From NCBI GenBank assembly GCA_003415625.1, contig PYIU01000006.1, positions 1,116,001-1,180,000 on the forward strand: a stretch of 64,000 nt of DNA. Reading direction: 5' to 3'. Numbering within the stretch: position 1 is the stretch's first letter; every line of letters starts with the position of its first letter. The notes beneath the pieces were generated by a model. That model saw only the letters and a list, made by a program, of their open reading frames with translations. It was not told the origin of the DNA and made no database searches. Positions 12,153 through 24,705 of this stretch are shown here, piece after piece. Source of the DNA: Aquanectria penicillioides. Its lineage: Eukaryota; Ascomycota; Sordariomycetes; Hypocreales; Nectriaceae. Made by a program: the position numbers and the translations under genes.

Positions 12153-15100
12153 TTATTTGGCCATGACATCCACATAACGGCCGCTCTTGCGAGGCTTCTT
12201 CTTCTCGCCCGGCTTGCGAGGTGCTGCGGCGCCGAGGAGGTCATCAATACTGCTGGCATTGCTCATGCTTGTTGTAGGCCTGCTAGGGGGGGCGCTGGGC
12301 GGTCCTCCGATGCTACCATTCGACACGGAGCGGATCAGAGGAGGTGGTGCCGCCAAGCCCAGATTGTCGATCGAGGGGCCTTCCTCAATTCAGGCGTTGC
12401 TGATCGCAAGTGAAGGGGCATGGCCGAGGGTGGAGGGGCACTGGTACTAGCAGCAAAAGGAGGCGGAGGAGTAGCAGACGAAGGTGGCGGGGTGCCCGAG
12501 ACAGAACGAGGGATGGCTCTGGGTGGAGGAGGTGTGGCCGTCTTTGCCGGAGTGTTCTCGGCGCCGGGTTTCTTGTTAACCCATCGCTTAAGGTCAGGGT
12601 CATACACGAAACTACTGGCTTCTCCCAGTTTGGCTCGAATAGGCTTGCCAGGAGATGCATCACCAGGCGAGGGAGGCGTCTCAGCCTTCTTGCCGCCTCC
12701 AAACCAACCTGAGAAGCCCCATCCCTTCTTCGCTGGTTGCTGGGCTGCTGCACGTTTCGCTAGATTAAGGTCAGTTTCGCCGTCTGTCATGGTCTATAAG
12801 AATACACTTACCATCCTCTTCTGCCGCTTTGCGGAACATCTCATCGTTTTCTCGGTCCTTCTCCGATTTAGACTTTTCCTGTGGTCTCAATCCAGGGATA
12901 TCGTCATCATCGTCGTCCATGAAGCTCTTCTTCTTAGGCTTGGGGGCATCGTCTCTGTCCTCAGCAGTTGGACCCATGTCGGGTTCATATGATGGCGGTT
13001 CGTAGCCGTAGGGTTGGAACGACGGCGGCTCATATCCACCACTTGCACTACCAGTGGAATCCTTGTTGTCGGCCTCAGGTTCCGTAGTATTCGACGTCAA
13101 AGAGGGCGGCTCATATCCGTAACTAGGAGGTTGATAACCATATTGAGGCGCTTCATTGGCCTTTGCCTCGCCACCATTTGGCACTTCTGGCACACTAGCA
13201 GACATACCAAAAGGTTGGTATCCCTGGGTGATCTGGGCCGCAGGGGCTAAACCTGGAACTCCAGAAATACCCGCACCGGGCTGCGAAAAGGATGGCTCAG
13301 GTGCAGCAGGACCATAGTTGTTTGATGGTGCTGAGGCGGCGCTGACTCCTGGGTAAGATGGCTCGTAGGAGTTCCGAGAATACTCGTTAGAACTTCGTTC
13401 CATAGAACTCCTGGGAGCCGGGGCGAATTGAGAAGTAGGCTCGTAAGGGTTCGGAGGATTGGCCGTCACTGCACCTGGTGCATACCTAGAACCGGCACCA
13501 GATGTCGGAGCATGTGCGCCAGCCATGGGGTATCCAGGTGACTGACCACCGTAGACCTCGAAATTAGAGACAGAAGGCGAGCGGCTCATTGTAGGAGTAG
13601 TAGCGATGCGACCAAACGGCCCAGACTCTGCCTCCCCACCAGCCCCGTTTCCGTTGTTTTCGCCTTCATCGCCAGCAACGAATTTGTTGAACCTGTTCCA
13701 CATGCTGTCTGAGACTTTGTTCATGCTCGGTTTGGGGATCCAGGAGTTGCTCTCCTCCTTGGGAGCTTGCTTGAGCCTGATCATGAAGTCATCAAGAGCA
13801 GATTCCAGTATGAAGTGGTGATAAGGCGATCTCTTGGTCTGAGACGTCATCGCAGCTGCAAGAGCATCGCAATACTGAAGGGCCTTATCGCGGCATCCGT
13901 GCTCGGCAAGAGTCATGGCATGCTGCAGTTTGTATGCAGCGAGATGAGGGGTCCCGGCAGCGGCGGCAGGTCCTCCTGCAAGCGAGAGACCATACTCATA
14001 GACTTCGCTTAACTGAAGAGCCTCAATTTCCTTGGCGAAATGATCGGGTTGCTGACGATGGTCTGAGCCCAAAAGTACAAAGTTGGCATTGGGGTCATCC
14101 AAGCCACCAAAGACGGAGGCGTTTCTGCCAAAGAGGAAGCAAATGTGAGCTGCTTCAGCCCTTCCATAGCCAGACAACAAACTTCCCAAGGCGTTCAACC
14201 CGCGGATGTCATCGGAGCTGCGGTTTGCTGAGGACAAGGCAAAGAGTCTCACGCCATTTGTCCAACCATCAAGTGTGTCCTTGGAAACACCTGTGCTGGA
14301 TTCAGTTGACATGAGTTGAAGGCCAGCTCGAGCGTGTACAGGCACAAGCTCATCGACACAGTCGTCGAAATTTCCGGACAAGATCTTGTACAGAGCAGCC
14401 ATCGATTCATTATGGTGGCCAGGGTAGTTGACCTCCTTCCGAACAAACTCCTGTACGACTTGCTTATAAAGATCAGAAGACAATGTGTTGGAGATCAACA
14501 TGGCGTGGCCCCACAAGCGTTTGTCGACCAATGCCCAGACAGCCTTCTCCCGGTCGCCTCGCAATAAATGATGGCGAATTTGATCCATGGTTGAGATATC
14601 TGCCCCATCGGCTGGCATGGCAGTCACGGAGGTGGCCTCAACTCCCAGCGAGCCAGTACCGGGGAACAGTGCATCGTCATCTGCAGTGGGTGTGATGGTA
14701 CCAGGCGAGAGAACATCCCGCACGGCTTTTTCAACCGCAGGTGTGCCCTCAAGAACGCCATCATGTTCGATGAAGATGCGAAGAATCTTCCATAACAGCA
14801 GACGCTCAATAGAGCGCTTGGCCTCCAGGGAGAGCTGAGAATGGAACGATACCTCTGGAAGGTCCTTCTCCAATGCCTCAATGCCAGCCGACAGCCACGT
14901 TAGAGTCTCCTTCTTCTTGGATTTGCCCTTGAGCGGGCCAGGGAATTTGGCAAGGCGGTCCGAAAGTGGGTCGATATCCTTGATATTGCGAACCTTCACT
15001 TCGCCAGGCGTTCGAATGATGGTAGGCACACTCTGGTTGATACCATATCGGGGAACGCTATTGGGGAAGGAGGTGACGATAGTACCACCGAGACCCCAAG

Positions 15101-17947
15101 CAAATATCGGCACGCCCTTCCATCGCTGGAGTGGATCATTCTCTCGTCCGTCGGTTGGAGCGACCATGTTCATTGTCAATGACTGACCTCGGGTTCTAGA
15201 AACTGGGGCGTACATCGATTGAACAGACTTAGTCCTCACAGGAGAAGTTGGCTTGGTCATGACCGGGGAAGTCGGCTGGTCATGACCGGGAAGTCGGCTT
15301 GATCATGACGGGAGAACCGTGCGAGTGGGCAGAAGAAGGGCGTCGGGTAGAGTCGGACGATCTCGTGCCCTGCTTATGACCGAACGAAGCGCTGGGCGAC
15401 TGAGTTTGAGCACGTTGAGGTGGAACGAATCCAGGTTGAGCCGTTGGGGGGGCATGAGGGGCATAAGGAGCAAAGCCGGGTCCAGTCCGCTTGGGGGGAG
15501 AAAGTGTCAACTGCCCAGCATAACTAGGAGGTGGCGGGGTCCGTCGAACAAGATCCGGAGACTTCTTGGGGCTGTACCTGGATTCGGCATGGGAATGAGG
15601 GGCGTGAGTAGCACTCAATGACCTGTTGGGGGTAGTCTGTTGTTCCTCCTCTTCATCAACCTCACGAGTCGGGGGCAGAGACGAAACGCGGTTCAATCGT
15701 GGCTCATAAGATGAGCTTATGCGGCGTTCGGCAATTGTCAGTTCTCCATTAGGGCCAACGTTCGTCTCAAAATGAGTCAAAGGACTCGAAGTTCTTGGTT
15801 GGTGTGGCAAAATTGGTGGCGAGATAGCTGAGGCGGCGACAGGTCCATAAGAGCTGTGTGTTTTCGTCGCGGAGGGCGCAGGTGAGTAGCGGCTATTAAC
15901 CGAAGCGAGGGGAACTACATGATTCCCCATAGCTCCAGGAGCCGGGGAATATCTGGAAACGGCTGAAGATGGAGGAGGCATGTGGTTGGCCGGGTTCGAC
16001 AGAGAAGCGTAAGGGCTCACTCGCTCAGGTGCAACCAAGTTGGCACCTGGGCCATGTGCAGCTGGGGGTTGATGAGCAGCTACCGCATGCGCAGGCAGTG
16101 GTGGAGGGGGCATCTGGCTAGCGGCTGAGACCACTGGAGGGACCGGCATGTGAGCTACATGAGCCATTGGCGGCGGCTGGGCTGGTGATGGAGCCCGAAT
16201 GCTCGTCCTCGAACTCGGACGAGGCCTGGAGGCCATGGGCAATTCTTCAAAGAAGCTCTCTTTGTGCTGGGCACCTGGAGTAGGAGGCTTCTGATGAGGT
16301 GGATCTTGCTGCGTTTGCGGGCCTTGGCCATGGCTTGAGCTCGGGGGTGAAAGGGTACTCGGGCCCGGCGTGTACATGCTAGCGCTTCGTGGAGGTGCCG
16401 ACGTCTGAGGAGGAGGGGTAGCTCGAGGGAGCTGTTGCATGCTGGCCCGCTTCCTTGGCTTTACCACTGGGGTCACGAGATCGGTAGGCAAATCGTATGG
16501 GGATGAGTATCCTCCCTTAGATTTTTCGGCGTAGCTTTGAGTCCTCGGCATTCCAGGCCTGGCTGCTGGGGGAGGAGTGCCATACTGCGGCGCAGATCCG
16601 TATGGCGTTGTGCTAGGGGCAGGTGCATTGTATGTGCCGGTAGAAGCCGTTGAGGGAGTATAAGAGGCGGCTCGTTGAATCGGGGGCTTTTGAGGAAGGT
16701 AAGGGTTTGATGTCACAGACTGTGTTGAAGATCCTGGCGCAGGTTGAGCCGGAATTGGCTCATCATCCAAGAAGCCTTCATCGTCACTGCCGAGGAAAGC
16801 GGCTGGGTCAACTCCTTTGTTCTCTGGTGTGGCGTCTTCAGCAAGGAAATCGTCGTCGTCGTCGTCTGCAAAGGCCTCCTCCCATTTCGCAGCAATATCG
16901 TTGGTGGGCTTCTCCGTCTGTTCGGGCTCATCCTCCTCTTGTGTCTCGTCGAGAGTAGACTGACGGGGAAAAGACCCATGGTTCACTGAATTCAACACCT
17001 GCATCGTAGACTTGCGCTCTAATTGTTGTACTTGGGGTTCATCCGAGGCAGCATCCGCGCTCGAATCGTGTACTTGTCCGAAGAAATCGTCGTCGTTTCC
17101 AGCATCGTCATCGAATGAAGCAGCGGCGATGACATTCGTTTTCGGAAGGATGATCTGGTTCCACTTGAGAAATCAAAGGAACACCCTCTTCATATCGAGC
17201 CTCGGATGCCTCGACATCGGACTCTTGCAAGTCCCTACCAACCGAGATGGATGACGCATGTTGCCGTTTAGGGGCACTGAGCTCGGCGGGGGATTCCGAG
17301 GTATTCCCTCTTTCGTACTCTTGCTCCTCGGCACTAACGTCCCTCTCATTCTCCTCCATCAAGTCCAATGCCTGGGTCGCAGGCAAAGGTTGTTGTTCGT
17401 GCGAATCTGAGTTTAAATTCACGGGTGGGACAACTGGGAAAGAATTTGTTCGATCCGAGGGAGGCATGAATTTGAAGGGATCGGTGTCGGTACGGGAGAG
17501 GTTCCAATCGCTATCGTCGTCGTCGTCGTAGTTGACTTCGTGGGACACAGTTCGAGCAAAAGACATAGAGCTCGAGTGTTTGGGAAACCTTGGCCTGGGG
17601 TTTGGGGGCGGCATCAACATCGGCGTTCTCTGCGGGCTGTTCGATGGGGAGGACCTCTGCAGGATGTTGATCTCCTTCGTTGGAAGCCAGCCAAGCATCA
17701 CCGTCATCATCGGCATCTTGGGAAAACAAGCATCACCCCCGTCCTCGGCGGTAGGCGGCTCCGCATCTTTATGTGCCTTAAGTACTTGTGTCGTGGCCAC
17801 TTCAGGTTGGACAGCAGCTGCATCCTGGGGGGATGACGTCGATTTGGGCGCGTCGGCGGGTGTCTCGGTCGAAGCAGCAGCATCACCATCGGTGGTATTG
17901 GGCATCAGTGCTGGGTGCCATGACGAGTTTGGCGACTCGGCAGCCAT
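12153..17947 (-). CDS. sec16: Sec16, ER exit-site scaffold for COPII coats (apparent frameshifts)
   Basis: A scaffold of about 1,910 residues that organises ER exit sites and binds Sec23/24 and Sec13/31. Exon 1 runs 17947-12812 and exon 2 runs 12759-12153 around intron 12760-12811 (donor gtaagt; joins EED to AKRAAAQQ). N-terminus [17 protein letters not shown]; then acidic and Pro/Ser-rich disorder; the central conserved and ACE1 helical domains lie at about 15170-13750 (from [16 protein letters not shown] through [12 protein letters not shown] to [12 protein letters not shown]); the C-terminal region has YGYEPPS repeats, [18 protein letters not shown] and ends GRYVDVMAK. The frame is broken near 17728, 17595, 17133, 15270 (two deletions in one repeat unit) and 12386. 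Each break sits in or beside a short homopolymer or repeat, and the family frame resumes after it. Probably one intact gene with base-call errors; decay is less likely because Sec16 is essential in yeast. Confidence 0.88.
15245..15318 (-). repeat. 24-nt tandem repeat in Sec16 (PVMTKPTS units)
   Basis: Three near-identical units encode Pro-Val-Met-(Thr/Ile)-Lys-Pro-Thr-Ser. The middle unit is 22 nt, lacking one C and one A relative to its neighbours, which is what breaks the frame here. Copy number and length of this tract should be treated as unreliable. Confidence 0.75.
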
Positions 17948-18981
17948 CTCGAGGCCGAGTCAAGGAAATCGACGTGTCGTGTGAGAAAACTGGCAGTAAA
18001 TGCAAGCAGCAATACTTCGCGATGGCGTCAGCAGCTGGACGCGGGACCAAAGGGGGCACGCAGGTACCAAGCTAGACCGGGGCCTTAGGGGTGAAAGGCG
18101 CGCCGAGAAGCTGGGGGGAAATTTGGCGCACCTATTATACAGAAAACCGAATTATGTCGTATCACAAGAATCCGCCCTGCGCCATAGTCGGGTCGAGAGT
18201 TGAGGACGCTGGTAGGTTGGATGAGAAAGGAAATCTGGAACTAAGGTCCGAGCAAGGTATTGTACAGATCGCAAGTGCAAGTTGGCATGTACCAAAAATT
18301 AGACATTCCGAGCCAACTGCCGTATTCGTTCCTTCCCTGCGTGCTGCCACAACCGGTCGGGCCCGCTTCATCCGCCACGCGCCACAAGCGGGCCCACAAC
18401 CCGCCTTTCCGACTATTAGCCGACTACTATCCCAAGCTGTCATGCATGAACCTGGAATTCAAGCTTATCAAATGGAGATTAACTACATACCCTACAGCAG
18501 ACAACTCGCTAGGAAATTTCTGATTAAAATAATACCGTGGCTTTAGACATCTGTCTGGTCATTTGGGATACGGTGGAAGCGTTTGGTGATAAACCAAACT
18601 ACTAAAGGGTCTTCCTTTCTTACTTCTTCTAAAAACAATTTGGGCTGTACTAAACGGTTTTGTGAGTCTTTCGCGGCAGAAGTCGATTTGCTGACGAATG
18701 CTTCCGAACAGGCTCAGGAATTGCATGGCAGAAACCGGTTGTCATTCAACAAGAAGAAGGGCATGTGCTAAGGTGGAGATTTTTATCATTACAGATGCTC
18801 TATCATGCGATCGGAGTGGGTATTAATAAATTACAACATAATACAAACCATAATATCTTTTTTTAATGAACTCCCCCAACTTACTCGCTCCAGCCTTTGA
18901 TGGTCCTTCGTTGATGGACGGCCACGTGTTGATGCACATGATTTGAGTTGGCTCCTGGAACATAACCAAGTTCCGTCAACC
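17948..18981. other. Gene-free region between Sec16 promoter and ABC exporter 3' end
   Basis: About 1.03 kb. It should hold the Sec16 promoter at its left end and the exporter 3' UTR at its right. No credible coding sequence, repeat or motif is seen. Confidence 0.6.
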
Positions 18982-21900
18982 TTATCCTTCCAAAGCCTGA
19001 GCCTCACACATCTTTCGGTATAGATTTCCTTGTGCGATTAACTCCTGATGCGTCCCGGCTTCCGTGATCTTTCCTCCATGGAAAACGCAGATCAAATCTG
19101 CGTCCTTGATCGTGCTCAGGCGATGAGCAACTGCGATGGTAATACGATCACCTTCCTTGGCGGCTTCGGCTAGGGCGCTTTGTACAATCTTCTCACTTTC
19201 AGTATCCAACGCGCTGGTTGCCTCGTCTAGAAGTAGGATCTTAGGATTACGAATCAGGGCTCGGGCAATGGCAATACGCTGTCTTTGACCACCGGATAGC
19301 TGCGCGCCGTTCGAACCTGCTGGGGTGGCGAGCCCTTCGGGCAGGGATGAGACAAAGTCCCAGGCATTAGCAGCACGAAGTGCCGCTTCAATCTGAGCAT
19401 CTGAGACAGATGGTGCATCGGTGGTCGTTGGATCGTCAATGCCAAGAGCAATATTCTCACGGATAGATCCTTGGAAAGAGTTGGCTCTTGTTGTACAAGG
19501 CCAACAATTGCACGGTAGAACCGGGGGTTGAGAGTGGGTAACGCGGACGAGTCAATGTTGATGGTGCCGTTGGTGGGGGTCATAGAATCGTTCAAGCATC
19601 GCAATCATTGTCGACTTGCCGCATCCAGAAGCTCCACTAAGGCGACAAATTGACCAGGCTTGACCTGCATCGGATTAAATGTTAGAATGCCATTTCATTG
19701 AAGAAAATTTGACTCTTAGAAAACACATACCGTTAGATCGACGCCCCTGAGAACCTGAGCATGAGGCCGCAGAGGGTAAGAAAATCGAACTTGGTCAAGT
19801 TCGACCGGGCCCCAGACTTGGGCTCATTGTCTCGGTTCTCCGGAATATCTTGGACAATGGGCTGAAGTTCATTGAGCCAAAAGATGTAATTAGCAGAATT
19901 TATGCCCTTGGTCATGCTTGTCGAAAACTGGAAGAGTTGAGACGAAGCTTGACCTGAGAAGAACACTCCAAGGAAAGCAACGAAGAACTCGTACATCGAG
20001 ATATCGTCAAGTGAAAGGAGCCGGCATCCATACCAGAAGCCAAGGGCCTGGAACCAATACTCGATGCACTGAGTCAGGCCAAACCACACCATAATGGTCA
20101 AGAGATCCTTTGTTGACCCAGAAACAGCATGTTCCAGCTCCCCAACGTACTTCTCGAGAACTGACTCCTCAATTGCCAAGGAGGAGACGGTCCTTATAGC
20201 ATTTACTGCCTCTGACGCGATAGAAGCACTTGCTGAATACCTCTTGGAGGTTCGACGATCAAGTTTAGCATCGAACCGAATCTTGAGAAATCCAGAGCCC
20301 ACGAGTGGTGGAAGTCCCGCACAAACCACCACCAGGCCAAGTTTCCAACTGTGAGCGATGGCCAGGATACTGCAGACAGCCAGGTTCAACACGGCAATCA
20401 AAATGAGGCCAATATTGAAGCCCATTAATTCCAGGATCGCTTGAGGGTTGGAGTCGATACGACTGGTCAAGGCACCGGTGTTATTCTCAGTGCGGTCAAA
20501 GAATTGTAGGTCTTGGCGGAGAATATCGTCGAGGCTTTGCTTTCTCAATTTGTGACTGAGATGCTGAGCAACAGCATTGGTGGCATATCCCATAAGGAAG
20601 TAGACGATAAAACAGCCAACAGCCATGACGATGAACATGCTAGCATAGAAATTGCCTTCGCTCCTCATTTCATCTTTGGGCAAGGTGAAGACATCCATGA
20701 CATTGGCAAGCAAGATTGCCTGACCGGGGTACGCGGCCGCAGCTCCGACGCATCCCAAGACAACAAAGAAGTAAGCCCAAGACAACTCAGGCGTCTCCCG
20801 TACCAGGCGGAACACAACCGAGACAAACCCGGCTTGGTTGTAATGATCATAGTTATCACGCTCCTTTTGAACCTCCAAGCGCTCTTGGACCTCAGTGTCG
20901 TACCGCGTAATGGTTTTGGTAACGTCCAAGTCTTGCACCTCAGTCGCCGCATCGTTGGTCTCTGCCTCTGTAGCAGATGATCCGGATGAGACTGTTAGAT
21001 TTTGGATTCTAACAAGGTGAGCATAGGTACCGTCATCTTCCAAGAGACTTTCGTGGGTGCCTTGCTCGATGATGCTTCCTCTGGACATGACGACAATATT
21101 ATCGGCTTTCCGAATCGTTGCTAGCTTGTGAGCAATGACGATAGTTGTTCGGCCCTGCGACGCCTTGTCAAGCGCCTGTTGAACAATACTCTCCGCATGC
21201 GGATCCAAAGCACTAGTAGCTTCGTCGAGTAGAAGGACTTTCGGATGAGACACAATACTTCGGGCGATAGCGACTCGCTGCTTTTGACCGCCCGACAATA
21301 ACCCACCACGTTGGCCAATCTGGGTGTTGTAACCGTCAGGCAATTGGGTGATGAAATCGTGAGCAAATGCCATTTTAGCAGCCTCTTGGACTTGTTCCAA
21401 CTGTTGATCCGCTGGTGCATGTTCGAATTCAGTGCCTACTAATCCATGTTTAATGTTGTCAAATACAGTTCCCTCGAAAAGGACGGGTTCCTACAGAGTA
21501 CGTTAGTGAAATGCGCAGAATAGTCACCTTGAACACAGTCTTACCTGCTGAACAAGACGGATATTCTTTCTGAGCCAGTTGAGATTCAATTCGTCAATTG
21601 GGCGACCGTCTAACTTGATAGTTCCGCTCTTGACGTTATACCATCTCTCAATTAACCCAACAATGGTGCTCTTTCCCGAACCACTTTGACCCTAAGAAAG
21701 AGTCAATGGCGTTACAGCAACACGGCCAAGAGACTTACCACAAGGGCCGTGACTTTGCCTGCAGGGACTCGTAAAGAAAAGCCGTTGAGGACCGATACAC
21801 TAGGTCGAGTAGGGTAGGCAAAGGTAACATTGTCCAGCTCAAGTTCGCCAACAGTTGCGGAAGGAATCCCTCCGGATTTTTCAAAGGGATCGATCGACGA

Positions 21901-23171
21901 TTTCCTATCTATTAGTTGGAAGAGCTGGGCTGCGGCTGAGATGGCACGACTGAAGTCAATCGAGTAGGGCGCTAGCTGGGTCAAACTGAGGGCCGCAATA
22001 ACAACAGATAGCAAAACTCTGTATTTACGCGGTTAGCAAGTAAATTAGAAAGTGACTGAGGGGCACTTGCGTGAAAATAACACCCGGGTCTGCGATCTCT
22101 CCTGTGGAAAGCATCTTGACACCCTGCCAAAAGGCGAGCCCGAACCCGAGGTAGATAATGGCATACTCGACGGAGAACATGATGCCAAACAAAGGTGATA
22201 TCTTATTCCCGACTTTATGGGCATCTTCGAGATACTTGTCAAATCTTTCGACGAGCCTGGCACGCATCTCGAAAGCGTGAACTGTACGGACACTGGCAAT
22301 GACACCCTCGGCAAACGAATTGGCCTGGGCATAAATCTCGAGGATTCTCGCCTCGTGGCCGGCCTCGATGCCGGCCACCACACCCATGACGATGATAGTG
22401 GCCGGGGCAATGCATAGGCAGATCAGAGTGAGCTTCCATTGCACGACAAAGGCGATGACGAAGGCCGTCACAAAGGCAGACAGGCCCTGAAAGGTGAGGC
22501 CAAGCTTCTCAGAAATGCCTCCTTGAATCAAGCGACCATTAGAAGTAGCTTGAGTGGCTATAGAGCCACCCGTGCCGAAGTCGTAATATGCGACCTCCTG
22601 GCGGAGGGCAGCCCGCAAGTACTCATGGCGAATGTTGCGTACAATACGATAGGCCGAATATGTCAGGAGAGAGTTGTATGCGTAGGAAAGCACAAACCTG
22701 CCGATACCCAAGTATACGAAATAGAGGCTTTGATCAACGTTAACCTTGTGCTTTCCATGCGTAGTGTTGCTTTAAATAGAAACTATTATTAGACACTGGA
22801 GAAGGGAGCACTGACGCTAGTTCGCCCACATCACTTCGGAATTTGCTTGGAGAGGACACCCCTGATTGGAAATCGGCGATGATGGTGACAAAGCTGCCGA
22901 ATATTATATTTTGAAGGGCGATGCCTGCACCAGAGCCCAGGGCAGCAAAAACTGCAAGACCTTGCAGGGTGTACTCAAACGGGCCGGCGTGCGATAGAAT
23001 TCTCTGAACAGCCCACTATCAGTTGGACTCACGTGTAGGCACAAGACTACTCACCATGTATGCCCCCCAACCAGAATCATTTTGGGGCTCATCAGAACCT
23101 GGATCTGGGGTAGTATTCGGCGAGGGGATGACCTCCTCTCCCTTTTCCCGGATGCTGGATTCGGCGCCCAT
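18982..23171 (-). CDS. Full-size ABCB multidrug exporter (apparent frameshifts in the second half)
   Basis: A P-glycoprotein/sterigmatocystin-pump-like exporter, (TMD-NBD)x2, about 1,291 residues. Start [19 protein letters not shown] at 23171. Exons: 23171-23055, 23003-22816, 22769-22071, 22018-21739, 21691-21545, 21490-19731, 19664-18982. NBD1 has Walker [10 protein letters not shown], signature LLSGGQ and Walker [16 protein letters not shown]2 has signature [26 protein letters not shown] and H-loop AVAHRLST. Intron 3 (22019-22070) starts GCAAGT and gives the family-typical VIFTVLLSVVI. Four indels disturb the NBD2 half: a missing base near 19812, a missing G near 19632 in the Walker A glycine run, an extra C near 19577 and a missing T near 19470. 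With them corrected the exon sum is exactly 1,292 codons. The substrate cannot be read from sequence. It is transcribed divergently from a Zn2Cys6 factor. Confidence 0.88.
22019..22070 (-). other. GC-AG intron 3 of the ABC exporter
   Basis: On the minus strand the donor is GCAAGT, with a CTAAC branch and a TACAG acceptor. A GT donor four bases later would shift the frame and lose the conserved IFTVLLSV segment of transmembrane helix 6. Confidence 0.75.
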
Positions 23172-24589
23172 GGTGCTTCGGGCTTCTCCGAACGGAGGGC
23201 CACTGTTTCCGCTAGGCGGCTTGGACTCCGCGAGCGTTTTGGGTCGAAACTTGCGTCTGGATAAACTTAGATCGTGGCTTGGGGATTAGGGTTGGGAGAC
23301 GATGGGGATCAATGCCCACGAGTCAGGATTAGGGACATTGAGGGGCCGAGACCTCGTGTTGGAAAGGACGGCATCAAGGCAGGAGATATATGGATTAAAA
23401 AAAGTAGCAAAACGGCGATCTGCCGGCTACAAATACCTACCATTAGCGAAGCGAGAAGCTTGGCATGGTGAACGTGAATCCGCGGTAGCCTAACGGGGTG
23501 CGTAAATGCACTTTGGAACCGCGAGGGTTATCTCGCAGAGCAAATTTAAATTCTAACGGAGGCCGGACCTCCTGGGCCCCGAACACGTACCGCCGTAAAA
23601 AGGAAATACTCGCCAAGGGTTTCGATAGAGCCGCGGTCAATCATCTCATCTCAAGGGCTATGGGTCACCCGGCGAGATGGGGGAGGAGGAGACAGGGCCC
23701 AGCAAGCATCATGATATCATAGACCGACGGAGAATTTGAGCGGGCGTCCACCATCCAGTCATGGCATGGTCCTCGTAAAATAGCTGCATTGTGAAGTCGT
23801 TGACACTCGGGTCTCGGTAATGGCTGTGATCCGCTGTTTGATGTGGCAACGCAAGGATCATTCAAGAGCCGGCAGCCAACTCGGGATGGTGAATTGCCCT
23901 CCACCTCCACCCAAGAGGCAAAGATCCTCCAAGTGAAGGCGAATGGCGAATGGGAAGCTTGCGGAATGTGCATCTAGGGGTGGAGGGGAGCCTTCCTCCG
24001 TCAGGCCATGCACAAAGGTATCCGTAAGCATCGGGGGATCAAGCATCATGTCGATTTAAAGGTTGTGGGGCCCGACTGAGATGGGGACCAGGATAAGGAA
24101 TGGACCCTGATCCCTGCTGCAACCCCAAGGACGATTTTACGAGCAATGGCCTCTGATTTGCTGCTTCGGGATTGCGGTCGCCTCGGCACCCGCCGTAGTT
24201 ATAGTTAAGTTGTGGGAGACTAAAATTTAATAAAGGAACTACGGAGTAGCTTTGTGAGGTAGCTACTCTTGGAGGCCACCGGAACGCAGCGGAGCGGGTC
24301 CCGCGCGTCCCGTATTTGAACCACCATAAGCTCCCTCTCTTGTGAATCTGGAGTCCTTTCAATCAAACTTTGGAGTGTCATGGCGTTGAGCTGCACCAGC
24401 TAAGTAAGTACTGCCACGACTTTTCTCGGGGCCCGACCTGCACGCTTTCCGCGATATCTCCCACCCTCCCAACCTCCGTCTCTCCGCCAACCGACGGCCA
24501 TTCCAGTTGATGCTACAGCTGTACCCCCACTGCTGGCTATCCGAATCAATTACTGTATTTGGCAATTGAATATTGGTACTACTGCTGGC

Positions 24590-24640
24590 ATTGATATTGG
24601 TATTGGTATTGGTATCGGTATTGGGGCTGGGACTGGTTTT
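24590..24640. repeat. ATTGGT-type microsatellite
   Basis: Tandem degenerate hexamers of the form GATATTGG/TATTGG/TATCGG. It is simple-sequence DNA in the divergent promoter. Confidence 0.75.
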
Positions 24641-24705
24641 GTATTGGCATCACGGCGCCTTGGCCTGCGTGAAACTTCCTTTTGCCATTTGGAGGCACAT
24701 CTGAG

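Noticed and set aside
12153..17947. Several separate small genes instead of one Sec16
   Set aside because: The pieces are collinear parts of one Sec16 sequence and the breaks lie at short runs and repeats.
18982..23171. Calling the ABC exporter a pseudogene
   Set aside because: All catalytic motifs persist and the four indels sit in or beside short runs and restore a whole codon count; error is more likely until reads are checked.
23480..23545. tRNA-like stem-loops near the ABC exporter start
   Set aside because: Short complementary stretches occur, but no A/B box pair or cloverleaf can be fitted.
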